Source of the DNA: Sodiomyces alkalinus F11
Lineage: Eukaryota > Ascomycota > Sordariomycetes > Glomerellales > Plectosphaerellaceae
NCBI RefSeq assembly: GCF_003711515.1
Contig: NW_021167082.1
Location: 3,155,691 to 3,219,690 of the forward strand
Direction: 5' to 3'
Length of the DNA: 64,000 nt
This document shows, in pieces, positions 10,665 through 20,559 of the stretch (within the stretch, counting starts at the first letter, position 1; every line of letters begins with the position of its first letter). The translations under genes and the position numbers were made by a program. Below the pieces are notes generated by a model. The model searched no databases, had not been told where the DNA came from, and saw nothing but the letters and a program-made list of their open reading frames with translations.

Positions 10665-13600
10665 CTAATGATTAGCATTCAGATCAAGATTCATCCCGGC
10701 TAAATCACCATTGTTGATGCCAAAAAATTGAAACCTAGGCAACACCGCGTTTCAGTCAGTCTTAAGAGGCTATGTGTGGCAGATAGTGTAGTGATCTTCT
10801 CGAAGCGACTCACCAGTCTTCGACATTCAACGTATTGGGCACCGGCTGCCCCTGAACGGATCCGGTGCTCCAGCTGTCGCTCGGGCTCTGACTATCCGGG
10901 GCCAGTCTGTCAAATTGGGGCTGGGGCTGCTGCCATAAGTTGCTCTGCCCCTGGTGTTGAAAGGCTCCCATGGTGCCAGGCTGCAATATCGGTTGACCCT
11001 GGGCGGAATTGCCACCCAGGCCATTCTCACTGTCGGAATGTTGTGAATAGCGGGGCCCTTGGTCCCCTAGGCCTTGTTGTTGTTGCGCTTGGTGCGAGTC
11101 GGGAATCTGAAGTTGTGTCGCCAGGGTTGGTTCCGCACTTTGCTGACTTTGGGGTGGCGAAAATTGTGGCATGACCGGCATGCCAGCGCTGTCAGGAAAT
11201 AGTTGGTCGGGTTGAAAATTCTCCCACAGCGCTTGGGAGATATTAGGAGAATTGCGAGTCACAAGATACAGATCTGGCGTTGTGGCCGAGACGGAGAATG
11301 ATGGATTGAACGGTGTTGTTGGGCGAGTTTGGGGGTGTGAGGAGGTCCCTCCCATAAAGGTATCTGTGCTTGGACGATGGTTAGGGGACAGCGCTGGTGG
11401 TGGCATGGCATGCGAACTTCCGCCTGTCTCGGTCCTCATGGGGTGAGTCGGGGTCTGCGGACGGGACCGTTCGTATGATTCTTGTGGTGTTGGTTGATTA
11501 ACACTGAAATCGATGACCATATCATCATACTTGCGCTTGGTCCAATCTTGCCGTTGTTGTTGTTGCTGCTGCTGTTGTGGATGTTGTTGCTGTTGCTGTT
11601 GGTGCGGATGTTGTTGCTGCTGGTGGGCTTTTTTGTGCCTCTTCCCTCCTGCTTTCTGCAAGCGCTCCTCCAACACCTTATTACCAATGATGTACTCGAA
11701 AAGAGTATAAACCATCTTTCCCACCAGCCATACCCGCGAAACATCTTTCAATGCTTGCATGCATGTGCGTAACCTGTCCTGGGTCACTTGCTGGATGGAT
11801 GGGACTGGAGACCGCATTTGGTAAACATGCATGATGAGGGCCGAGAATAGGCTGTAAACGACAAAAGCCGGACAGTATCGCAACTCTTTGTGCACTGCGA
11901 GGTTCTCAATGATGGACGTTATCATTGCGGCCGCCTGGAACGCAATATTCCGTGAAGGGTAGGGCGAGTTATCGGGAAACCCTGCCGACGCTCCGCTCGG
12001 TGGCATGTGAGCTCTGTGCAGTAGACACAAGGTCGTATAGTAGTTGGAATGCAGCAGTGCCGACCAGAAATGATGTCGCGCCACCTCCCAATAAACTATC
12101 TTGGGACAGTTTTGCAGCCAATCTGCCAAAGCCATGTCACTGTGTGTGAGATCAATGGCATTCCGTTGCCGACCCTTAGACGCCACCGAGTATTGTTGTG
12201 ACAAGACTAAGCCCATGATTTCACAGAGCTTCACATATTGCATGAAAAACTGCACGTGAACTAGATCTGGGGGGTACTCGCTGGGACGATCGGCCTCGTC
12301 CTCAATGAAGTCATCTTCTGTGAGCATCTCAACGTCCGAGTCGTCCAGGTTGATCTGGACAGGACGGCCAAGGGCGACGGCGACGGATCGGTCACGAGTG
12401 AACAGAGTCCACCAGATCCGTTTCCACAAACGCTTGTCCGACCGGCTGAGCTGCGACTGCTCAACGCTGCGATGCATCCCGGACCCTTGAGCGACAATGG
12501 CAGCGACTCGTGTCCAATAAAAGACGTTCTTGGTCACGTCTTCCGGCCCCTCCCAGTACCATCCCATGAGAAGCAGTGACTGCACGATGGTGACCCTATC
12601 GTCTTCATAGTTGGCGTCGTATAGAGCCTTCGCTCTTTTGTAAAATGTGAGGGCTGCTGGTGTGGTGGAGCCGTTTGCGTCCATGAGTTGCGGGTTGGTG
12701 CAGACGCGAGACCCAGCCAGAAGGATGGCCTGGAGTAAGAGCAGCGATGGCGGATTCTTTGGGTCCCGGTACTGTCTCATGAACTGGGTGCGGTTGATGA
12801 CGGGCACGATCGGGTGGACCCACTTGAAGTAGGAATCGATAAGTTCATCGCAGAGGGAACGCGGGGGCAGGAGGAAGGCGCCCCGCTGCTGAAGGATGTC
12901 AATTTCAACGTGGTCGAGCTCAGTTAACCTAGCTCTCGAGCCCCTCACGCTCTCCGGGAGAGGATAGTGAACGACATCAGTCGTGCCCTGACGATCGTGT
13001 ACGAGAAGCGTCAGGTTGGAGGATTCACCCAGGAAAGCCACCCTACCAGCGTCCGTGATGGGTGCACGTGTGAATTTCGGCTTCATGACCAATTTAAGGT
13101 AGTTATCGCTGTCCATCTCTTCCTTCCTCGTCTGGGATTCGCTCTGGGTGGGAGGGTTACCATCGCTCGAGTGGTACAGGTCCGGTGTCTGAGAGGTAAA
13201 TCCTTTGTTGTCGAGGTTGGCGCTCGTGCTGACGGGCCGTGGGGATATCCCCTCGGTAGCCGGAAGGGCTGCGATGGAAGTGGTCGCATCCCCTCTGTCG
13301 CTATGACAAGAAACCAAGAATCAGCTCGCGGTCAACACTCCAGAAGTAATCCGGACGAAAGGGCGCACAATGGTGACAGACCTATCTGAGTCTCTGGCCC
13401 CAGTAGAACTGTGGGCTTTCTTTCTCTTGGGGATGGGAATGCGACATTCGATCTGGAAGGCGGCGCAGTTGGTGCAGGGAACGCCGAGGCTCGCCGCATC
13501 ACACCGGACCTGCAAACGCAGTTGGCTGTCAGGGACCAGTGGGGAAGGTCTCTTTGGCGGGTAGTCATTACCTTCCTTGCATGGCAAGTCTGTGCGAGTG

Positions 13601-14037
13601 AAGAGTTAGCCCATGGCTCGCGACCTTCATTCACGAGACATATGTGATGCGCCAGTGGTCGCCAGGGGGGGACGATGCGAGACGCCGTAATGCCTCTATG
13701 TAAGCCAGGTGCAAAAGGAGTCGCGGTATCCCAGGGACGGGACGAGATCAAGCGCAAGAAGGAGCTAGAATTGGACCGAAGCGACGTACCTCACATGCTC
13801 TAGATGCTCGTTGTCTTAATTCGGACAAATATGCTCATCAGTAAATACAGCTGTAATGAAAGGACAGCTTTATTGAAACTGGGACGGGGGCGGCGCTGCA
13901 AACCTCCTGAAGCTCATTTGCCCGGTAGTGTTAGGGATACCAGTGCCCTGTCCTTGGGCTGATGCGGGCGGATGAGAAAGCCCTGCATCTGGGGGCGAAT
14001 TGTTCGGCTGGCCGTCGGAGGTCATCTCAACGTCCAT
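10665..14037 (-). CDS. Zn2Cys6 transcription factor, CTF1/FarA-FarB type, 961 aa in six exons
   Basis: Exons read on the minus strand: 14037-13880, 13814-13790, 13589-13572, 13509-13382, 13300-10814 and 10734-10665 (2886 nt, in frame throughout). The zinc cluster is Cys60, 63, 70, 79, 82 and 89 (C-x2-C-x6-C-x8-C-x2-C-x6-C), assembled across two introns and including CHARKVRC. A basic PKRKK follows. A GESSNLTLLVHDR block at about 198-212 and a fungal-specific regulatory domain at about 260-545 (YFKWVHPIVPVINR onward) come next, then a His/Gln-rich tract at about 660-695 and a Gln/Pro-rich tail. The last exon adds a FQFFGINNG ending. Donors include GTACGT, GTAATG and GTGAGT. Intron 1 ends in the less usual AAG, and a GTCC donor 6 bases earlier would also keep frame. 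The start is the first ATG after an in-frame TAG. Family members activate cutinase and fatty-acid use genes in the nucleus; that role here is inference. Confidence 0.85.
13590..13789 (-). other. Intron 2 of the zinc-cluster gene (200 bp)
   Basis: Donor GTACGT at 13789, acceptor CGCACAG ending at 13590, with a CTAAC branch point about 20 bases before the acceptor. Joining the flanks places Cys60 exactly three residues before Cys63, which the unspliced frame lacks. That spacing is the main evidence for this intron. Confidence 0.85.
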
Positions 14038-14357
14038 CAGAGTCGCCTATTTTCCGGCCCTTGACTCTTGGAATGTTCCTGTGTCGTGTGTCACCGGCGA
14101 CTGGGGAGAGTCGAATCTCCCCTCGAAGTCGAAGGAGAGTACGAAGGACGGGATAGGTGGATAGAGTATGTCGTTTTGGGGACTGAGGGGAGAGGGGAAG
14201 AGTACGTACGTTGTACTCCGCATCCAATTCGTGTTACCGACTTTGAATTACCTTAGGCTGCGTGACCAGGAACCATTACTACCTTACCTTGGGTAGGTAG
14301 CCATGCCCGGCCCGCCCGAGAGGAGGTTGCAGCTCAACTCACCATTGCCCCCTGCTA
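14038..14357 (-). promoter_or_regulatory. Upstream region of the transcription-factor gene
   Basis: Non-RIP DNA between the start codon and the 98-bp inverted repeat. It holds a TAG in frame just upstream of the start. No TATA box or clear operator is seen. A CACGTG palindrome lies farther out at 14475-14480, in the spacer of the inverted repeat. Confidence 0.35.
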
Positions 14358-14651
14358 GCGTAAAGTTCACCTGACCTGACCCTTCCTCTGGCCTTTGCTT
14401 CTCGCCCGACCATTGCTCGCCAAGCCAGCAGTAACGGTCGGGTGAGGTTAACGGGCGGAAGGGTGCTGATATATCACGTGACCTGGTTATAAGTGTGATT
14501 CCCTATACCTTAGTCACTATTATAGTAGGGATTTAATTCCCCTTTATTATTTTCCCGTGGACCTTACCCGACTATTCCTGCTAGCTTAGCGAGCAATGGT
14601 CGGATAAGAAGCAAAGGCTACAGCATTAGTCAGGTCAGGTTATATCTACGC
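14358..14651. mobile_element. MITE-like element with 98-bp inverted arms
   Basis: Arms 14358-14455 and 14554-14651 are inverted copies of equal length, with about 77 of 98 positions identical and no gaps. Shared blocks include ACCTGACCTGAC, GCCTTTGCTTCT and CCGACCATTGCTCGC. The 98-base spacer carries no gene but contains CACGTG (14475-14480). The gene-side arm keeps CCAAGCCAGCAG where the other arm reads CTAAGCTAGCAG, which are CA to TA changes. It could also be a palindromic remnant of a larger transposon. Confidence 0.65.
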
Positions 14652-14656
14652 CAGTA

Positions 14657-16447
14657 CACCTCTCCAGAGATTAGAAACGTTAGCTCGAAACTTAGCCCTA
14701 CGTCTTAATCGATTATTGGATTACACTGCTAATCTGTAATTTTCCACTTATTTTATATAAAGAGATATAAATCTAAATATCCCTACTAGGAGTAACGAGG
14801 CTAATATCACGCTGATTCAAGCCATGACTAGATTCCTTACGATATACCACGAAAGCCTTTAACTTTAACTTACTATAACTTCACTAGTTTTATACTAATC
14901 TGTATTTTAAAGCCACCGTTAGAATTTTTAAAAGAAGCTCTTTCTAATATAGCCGCTAATACTGCCCTGCTTTCTCTGTGTTTAGCTAACGCTAACGCGG
15001 AAGATATCAAGATTTAACGCCCTTTAATATCTCTTTTATAGCTTCGGCGGCTTCCTATTATCGATGACTCCCTTAGTAGAGCTACGCTATATAGGAACGC
15101 AAGTATTCCTTAACCTCCTACCTCTCTCTATACCGAATAATTGAACCGGGTTAATAACCGTTATATTGAAGCCGCTAGTCAAAAAGTCCTCCTACTAATT
15201 TTATAGGCGGAAGCCCCGTAAAGACGTTCTAAGGAGCTCTCTAAAGACTTAAGGCTAACGCTTCGGGGGCTTTAACGTATAGTAGGCTAGAGCTATAGCC
15301 GTATAGCAGCTATAATATCTTAGACTATTAGCTAGAGAGTCACGAACATTAAGTCTAGTACGTCTACTAGGCTAAAGCGGCCATGCCTTAGAGGTTTAGT
15401 ACCCGGAGGAAGAAAAGTAGCACGCCTCTACGATATCAGATATACGAGTAGATTTAGAAAGACTAGTACTACCGTATATATATATAACGCGACCTACGCT
15501 TTATTATACCTAGTCTCTCCTTATATAGCGATACGGCTATATAGTCTACGAGAAAAGATCTTAGGTACTTATACCGTATCCGCCTATATAAGATCTATCT
15601 CGCGGAAGAATATAGACGTAAGCGCCTATCCTTCGCTATAGATATACTAAAGCTTTTCTTAACACCCGACAATTAGATTAATAACTCTATTATAATAGCT
15701 AATAACACCTAGGCTATAAATAATCCGCTCTAGAAGTAATAAGTAATAGTCTATAATATAGAACGTCCTAAAGACTTCCTGCTACTATATCGGAACCCCG
15801 AGGGTTAGATATGCTAGGGCTTTATTATAGAGCGTATAAAAAGGCCCTGCTATATCTGGTCTAAGGAATATAAAGACGTTAACGGGGATAAATACGTTAA
15901 ATGTATCTATCTGTACATCCTACGATTTATAGAAGATCGTCTTTTATATAGGATATATTAGTATAACGGCGCCCCCTTATACCGATCCAGAAACGTTAAA
16001 AAGTGGCTTAACGATTATGATATCCTACTAATAGACTGCCCCCCCTACTCTTTAGACCTAGCTTCTATAAAGTATATGTGGTTCTTTATAAAGAGCTAGA
16101 TTAAGAGTTAATATCTATAGGTTTAGTGGATAGAATGGAAGGAGCTAAAGGCAGCTATTAAGGCTGCCTGGAAGGCTGTTAATAGGAGCTTTTTAGAGCG
16201 TTTAGTTTGTACGATGCCTTACCGCCTATGTTAGTATATTAAGAGGGATAGAGATAATACTGATTTTTAATAATAGTGTTATAGATATTATTAAGGGAAT
16301 TATTCTTTTTGTATAGATATTGGTACTTAAGAAATAGGTAAATATATTATATATTCGGTTATACTATGGCCCGCAGGGGTCTCCTATTATCCTAGCCAGT
16401 TATATTAGATTGTATACGAGCTGACGTTTCTAATCCCTGGAGAGGTA
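14657..16447 (+). mobile_element. Tc1/mariner-type transposon, RIP-inactivated, 1791 bp
   Basis: Terminal inverted repeats 14657-14687 and 16417-16447 match over 31 bases with three transitions. TA dinucleotides flank both ends (14655-14656 and 16448-16449), the target duplication expected for this superfamily. The interior encodes a broken DDE transposase on the plus strand, listed separately. The length is usual for a full-size member. Every coding frame has stops of the TAG/TAA kind that RIP creates. Confidence 0.9.
15780..16240 (+). pseudogene. Tc1/mariner DDE transposase, C-terminal half
   Basis: A frame with stops reads CYIWSKEYKDV, then a GAPLYRSRNVKKWL block near 15968, LIDCPPYSLDLASIKYMW near 16030 and a WKELKAAIKAAWKAV region near 16140. 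These are the second and third catalytic segments of the DDE_3 (Tc1/impala-like) family. The residue before GAP, normally the catalytic aspartate, reads Asn (AAC), which a single TG to TA change on a GAC codon after T explains. The protein is dead. Confidence 0.85.
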
Positions 16448-16449
16448 TA

Positions 16450-16535
16450 GGGGGTAGCACAGGGGCAATAGTCAGGTCACTAGGGGGGGGGTGGCAATAG
16501 TCAGTTAAACTATAGTCTCCCGCCCGATAGTGGAG
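16450..16535. other. Short spacer between transposon insertions
   Basis: Sequence between the mariner element and element A, containing a run of nine G. Together with 26817-27140 it represents the DNA into which element A inserted. Confidence 0.4.
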
Positions 16536-16540
16536 GATAT

Positions 16541-16777
16541 TATCGCATTAGTACAAGCCTCAAGGGTGGGCACGAGCCTTAGGGGTAGAAATAACAAAGG
16601 TAGACCCACGGTAAAATCCCGGATAGGATCTAAATAGAGTAGTATTTCTGGAAGAGTACTGCCCCTTATAAAAATAGGGTAAATAGTCTCGTACACGTTA
16701 TAACTTAATATAATATACACACGCGAATATTTCCCCTAAATTAGAAGAGTTAGATGAGTGTATCTTAACGTGCGGTA
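16541..16777 (+). repeat. Element A left LTR
   Basis: 237 bp, matching the right LTR with many transitions and a few indels near its start. Landmarks shared by both copies are GGTAGACCCACGGTAAAAT and CTTATAAAAATAGGGTAAA. Confidence 0.88.
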
Positions 16778-16790
16778 GTTATAAGCCCGG
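16778..16790 (+). other. Element A primer-binding site
   Basis: GTTATAAGCCCGG directly follows the LTR. With one RIP change reversed (GTTATGAGCCC) it complements the anticodon stem and loop of initiator tRNA-Met, the half-tRNA priming known for copia-type elements. Confidence 0.7.
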
Positions 16791-16989
16791 TTTATAGCGC
16801 TTTAAAGCCACTTACCATCTTTAATATCTTCTATACCCTTGAGCTATCCTTGTTACCCTTCCACTATAAAAGTAACCACGTTATAAGCATTTAATCGACT
16901 ATTATTAATCTAATTATAGTAACCTCTTCACTAATAGAAGATATCCTTTAACGTTCACCGCGATTAATAGATGCTAACCACCTAGAAGG

Positions 16990-17602
16990 ACTAGATTATA
17001 TAGGAATATAGTATCAGCGGGAAGTTCTCCTCTCTTTAGAATAATTACCTTAATCCTTAACTAAATAACAATAAAGCAGAAGCCTCCTTTTTATCTAAGG
17101 CTATATTACCTACTATACGTAAATATAAAGCCGAGAAAGGCGTTAAGATGCCTTAGTTAATTAACGACCTCTTAGATTAAGATAGGGTTTATTACTTTAA
17201 AGCCGCCGCGTATATCGCAAAGAAAAGGCCGACTACGATAGTCAGGAATAAGAAATTAACGCCCTACGCTCCTATATCCTGGCTATAATCTACGTTACAC
17301 TTAGGGACCTCCTTAGAACATTATAAGAAGACTAAGTAAATAACGCGAGGGCGTGGATTACTACCCTTTATAAGCACGTAGCCCTAATACCTATAGATTA
17401 ACGCTATAAGGCTCTGCGTTAATATTATTAGCTTATCGAAACGCCGCTAAAGACTATCCCTAGGGATATAGATAGGTAGATTACTAATTAGAAGGCTACC
17501 CTAACAGCATACTAATACACTAGGATTATTAAGATAGCTCTGGTATATTATTAGGTAGAAGATACCCTCGCTACAATACGTCCTATTACTCGGGAATAGT
17601 AT
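16990..17602 (+). pseudogene. Element A gag remnant (first part)
   Basis: Broken plus-strand coding sequence related in order and spacing to 40320-41100 in element B. Both share a GCACGTAG...CCTATAGA...CGCTA-type succession coding for a YKHVALIPIDxRYKAL-like stretch near 17370. It is cut at 17602 by the element D insertion and resumes after 25967 for about 100 bases. Confidence 0.6.
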
Positions 17603-17607
17603 TATAT

Positions 17608-17981
17608 TATTAGATAGGTAATCATAAGGAGTAAGAAGGTAGTAGCGAGAGGGTCTAAGAGGGAATAGGCGTGGATTAAGTAGTAGTCACGGCTAGTCCG
17701 AACGTAGGTGGTCCTAAAGAATCAGAATAATCGCTGCCCTCTCCACGCTAAGGAGGGGGCACCACATAAGCACTATATACTGCTAGGCTAACGCTAGTAT
17801 AGTTAAACGGATATCGTAAACGGATATCTACGCCTAAGCCTAGGCCACGGCCTTACACGGTAGTATCGGCCTAGGGCAGCTATAGCCACGTTAAGACAGG
17901 AGCCCGGTCTCGTTTATAAAGGAACCCGTCGTGGTCCCGTTATATACCCAGCCTCTATCTCCTAGGCAGGGGCACGTAATA
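17608..17981 (-). repeat. Element D left LTR (3' LTR in element orientation)
   Basis: 374 bp. It is 32 bp longer than its partner because of an indel near 17908-17950. A G-rich polypurine-like tract (minus strand, CTCCGGGGGAGG) lies next to it at about 17985-18000. Confidence 0.9.
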
Positions 17982-18282
17982 GGGCGACCTCCCCCGGAGT
18001 GCTCCTATCCTTAGGAGCGGCTAGTACCGGACAGGGCCACTTTTCCCGACTATACCCGGCGTCGGCCTATATTCCCCCCCTTCTTACCCGTCCTTCTATT
18101 ACTAATCCCGCACACGACCCTATTATAGTCCCGTTATGGTTTTACCCTTAGTCCGTTATTCTATTCCCGCCGTCCTTCTATTACTAATCCCGTATACGAT
18201 CTCGTCGTGGTCCTCTCATAGTCCTATCCTTAATCCCTCGCTCCTATACCATAGCCAGCGTCGGCCTCCCTTCTATCTATAT

Positions 18283-18416
18283 AAAGAACTAAGGCCGATA
18301 TCCCTTTAATCCATACAAAGAACCAGCGCTGATATCCCTCTAATCCATATAAAGAACCGGCGCCGATATCCCTCTATTCTATATAAAGAACCGGCGCCGA
18401 TTATATAATATATCTA
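18283..18416. repeat. Tandem repeat, 34-bp unit, four copies
   Basis: AAAGAAC recurs at 18283, 18317, 18351 and 18385, an exact 34-bp period. Each unit continues with a CCGGCGCCGAT-like block, and copies differ mostly by transitions. Confidence 0.88.
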
Positions 18417-18859
18417 ATAATAGAAATTCCTCTCCTTCCCCCTTATGGCTCTTTCACCCCCGTGCCTTCCTTCTTTATAGGCAGGGACGGTGGCCACGTG
18501 CTCTTCTTAGGGATATCTTCCTTAACGCCTCTCCTATTTCTATTCTTTTCCGTTTTCCTTCTTCTACACGCCTCCGATTTCGAGTTTTTTAACCGTATCC
18601 GCCGCATTCCGTAAGTTAACCCTTATAGTATTTTCCTCGTAGGAGCAGGGCGTAATCGTTATTCTAGTAGTCGTTAACGTGTCGTAGCACTATTATTCTC
18701 ACGATTTTTCCTATTATCTTATAAGTATCCTTCTAACGTCTCTCCGTTCTAGGGAAAACCCTAGTTATATAGCTTCGCTAACTATCTTATATAGCCTCCT
18801 CCGCCGCTATTATACCTCCTAAGGAGACTAATAATAATAATAATAATAATAATAAGCGG

Positions 18860-19500
18860 CCGGTATCTAAGCTAGCGACTAGTAGCGCTTCTAAGAAACG
18901 CAAGACCGCGACGACTATAGCGTTATCGTCATCGACCACCCCTTATTAAGAGGTAGTAGATATTAAGGAAGGGGCCTCCGGGGGCTTAACCCTTAAGGAC
19001 CCTTATTCCCGCTACGCCGGTTAGCTAGCTAAGATTAATTTTAGCAATAAAACGTCTTACCTACGGTTCGAGTCGTGCCGGCACTCTAGTATAATCTCCG
19101 CTAAGTATACTTTTTACTTTAGGCATAATAGTCGTTATTATAATAAGCTTCCCACCGCGGGCCGTAACGCGGCTATTTAGTTATAGAAGGTCCTTATTAT
19201 CGCCGCCACGAAGGATAGCCTTAACGATAGCCGTCGCGTAAGTTCTTTTCGGGGGGGGAACCTAATATAGGCGTATACTAACCGTGTCGTAGACTATAGC
19301 TATAAAGTGCTAGAACGTCCTTAAGGCCTCGCTAGGTAAGCTTAAGAGGGAGATAACCTTCACCGCCGCCGATAAGTCTTATACTGCTTATCGGGCGAAG
19401 GAAGAAGTTAACGATACCCGCCAGAAAACGGCGGACAAAATCCTTAAGTCTCTCTAGGATTTAGCGTTATCGCTTCACCGGCATATCGATTAACAGGATT
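18860..19500 (+). pseudogene. Broken ORF with Cys-rich (now Tyr-rich) motif, unknown family
   Basis: Frame from about 19020 reads LAKINFSNKTSY, then FESCRHSSIISAKY and FRHNSRYYNKLPTAGRNAA before stops. Many Tyr codons are TAT or TAC where RIP would convert Cys TGT/TGC, so the original was probably a cysteine-cluster (zinc-binding) segment. It lies on the strand opposite to element D's pol. The family is not recognised. Confidence 0.45.
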
Positions 19501-19586
19501 AGTAAATAGCCGTGCAGGAACGCCTCGCCGTCGCCTTTAAGAGGGTTACTACTAGTATAGCGTATAACCCCCCGGTAGTCCCCCCT

Positions 19587-19633
19587 TTTAATACACCACC
19601 TCTTAATACACTACCTCTTAATACACTACCTTC
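19587..19633. repeat. 16-bp tandem repeat (CTCTTAATACACTAC-type), three copies
   Basis: AATACACTAC or AATACACCAC recurs three times at a 16-bp period within an otherwise unclassified segment. Confidence 0.8.
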
Positions 19634-20096
19634 CCTTCTTCTTTCTCCTTCTATTCCGTAGCTTAATATCCCTCCGCCCGCCTTTACGCCCTCCGACCTA
19701 TTCGCCGATAAGGGTAACACTTTCTAAGGCCCGCCCGATCCGTACGATATCCCCGAGTCTAAGCCCGTAACGCCTATTCCCGCGCCGAAGAAAAAGGCGC
19801 CGGCTAAGAAGAAGGGCACGCCTAAAAAGATAACGCCTTCGATACCCTTACCGAAGAAGAAGAAGAAGTAGTAGAAGGCTAAGCCTCCTATTATTCTCTC
19901 GGATAACACGCCGTCCACTAACGGGTAAGAGGTAGAAGGGGATAATACCCACGTAAGTGGAAGCGCTATTACCACGGGGCAGAGCGAGGTATATATAAAG
20001 AAAACGGGGGGGGCCCTTAGGCACCTATACCCTTAGACTCGGAGTTAGAGGGTTACGCCGATAGTCTATAACCGTAGTAGGTATCCCTAGTAGGTA

Positions 20097-20283
20097 GGGG
20101 TTATACTAAGGATCTATAGCTATAGTAGGTGGTTAAAGGTATATAAGGAGGATTAAATAGGGGTTACGCCGAGGATCTATAATTATAGCAGGCGGTTAAA
20201 GGTATATACGGAGGATTAGGTAAGGATTATACCGAGGATCTACAGCTATAGTAGGTGGTTAAAGGTATATACGGAGGATCCTT
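20097..20283. repeat. 63-bp tandem repeat, three copies
   Basis: GATCT recurs at 20111, 20174 and 20237, a 63-bp period. Units share GGTTAAAGGTATATA and GGAGGAT. A weaker fourth unit precedes at about 20045, and a run of T (20281-20302) follows. Confidence 0.88.
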
Positions 20284-20559
20284 TTTTTTTCTTTTTTTTT
20301 TAATATAACTTATAGGGTACGCCCGCTCACCACTTTAATAATACCCTCTTAATAGTCCCGTCGTGACTTATAACCGTGTAACCGCCTAAGGAGAGGAGAT
20401 AAAAAGAGAGGAAAAAGGGATAGAAGAAGAGGAAGCGCTTAACCACCTAAGGGGAGTAGATCAAAGAGGGATAAAAAGGGGAGACTTAACGGGTTAGTCG
20501 TGGTACGGTGGTTTAGTTAAGTCCTAGTCCTATAATGCTCCCGCTATATTAAGCTTTTA

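Larger units (their letters stand above)
17982..20340. other. Extra segment between chromodomain and LTR of element D
   Basis: About 2.4 kb not explained by standard gypsy genes. It holds three sets of tandem repeats (listed separately), a TAA microsatellite at 18829-18854 and a plus-strand coding-like stretch at about 18860-19500. It could be an extra antisense gene carried by the element or an unrecognised older insertion without clear ends. Confidence 0.5.

Noticed and set aside
18283..20283. Regular repeats that could suggest a CRISPR array
   Set aside because: Units are contiguous tandem repeats without unique spacers, in a eukaryotic transposon.
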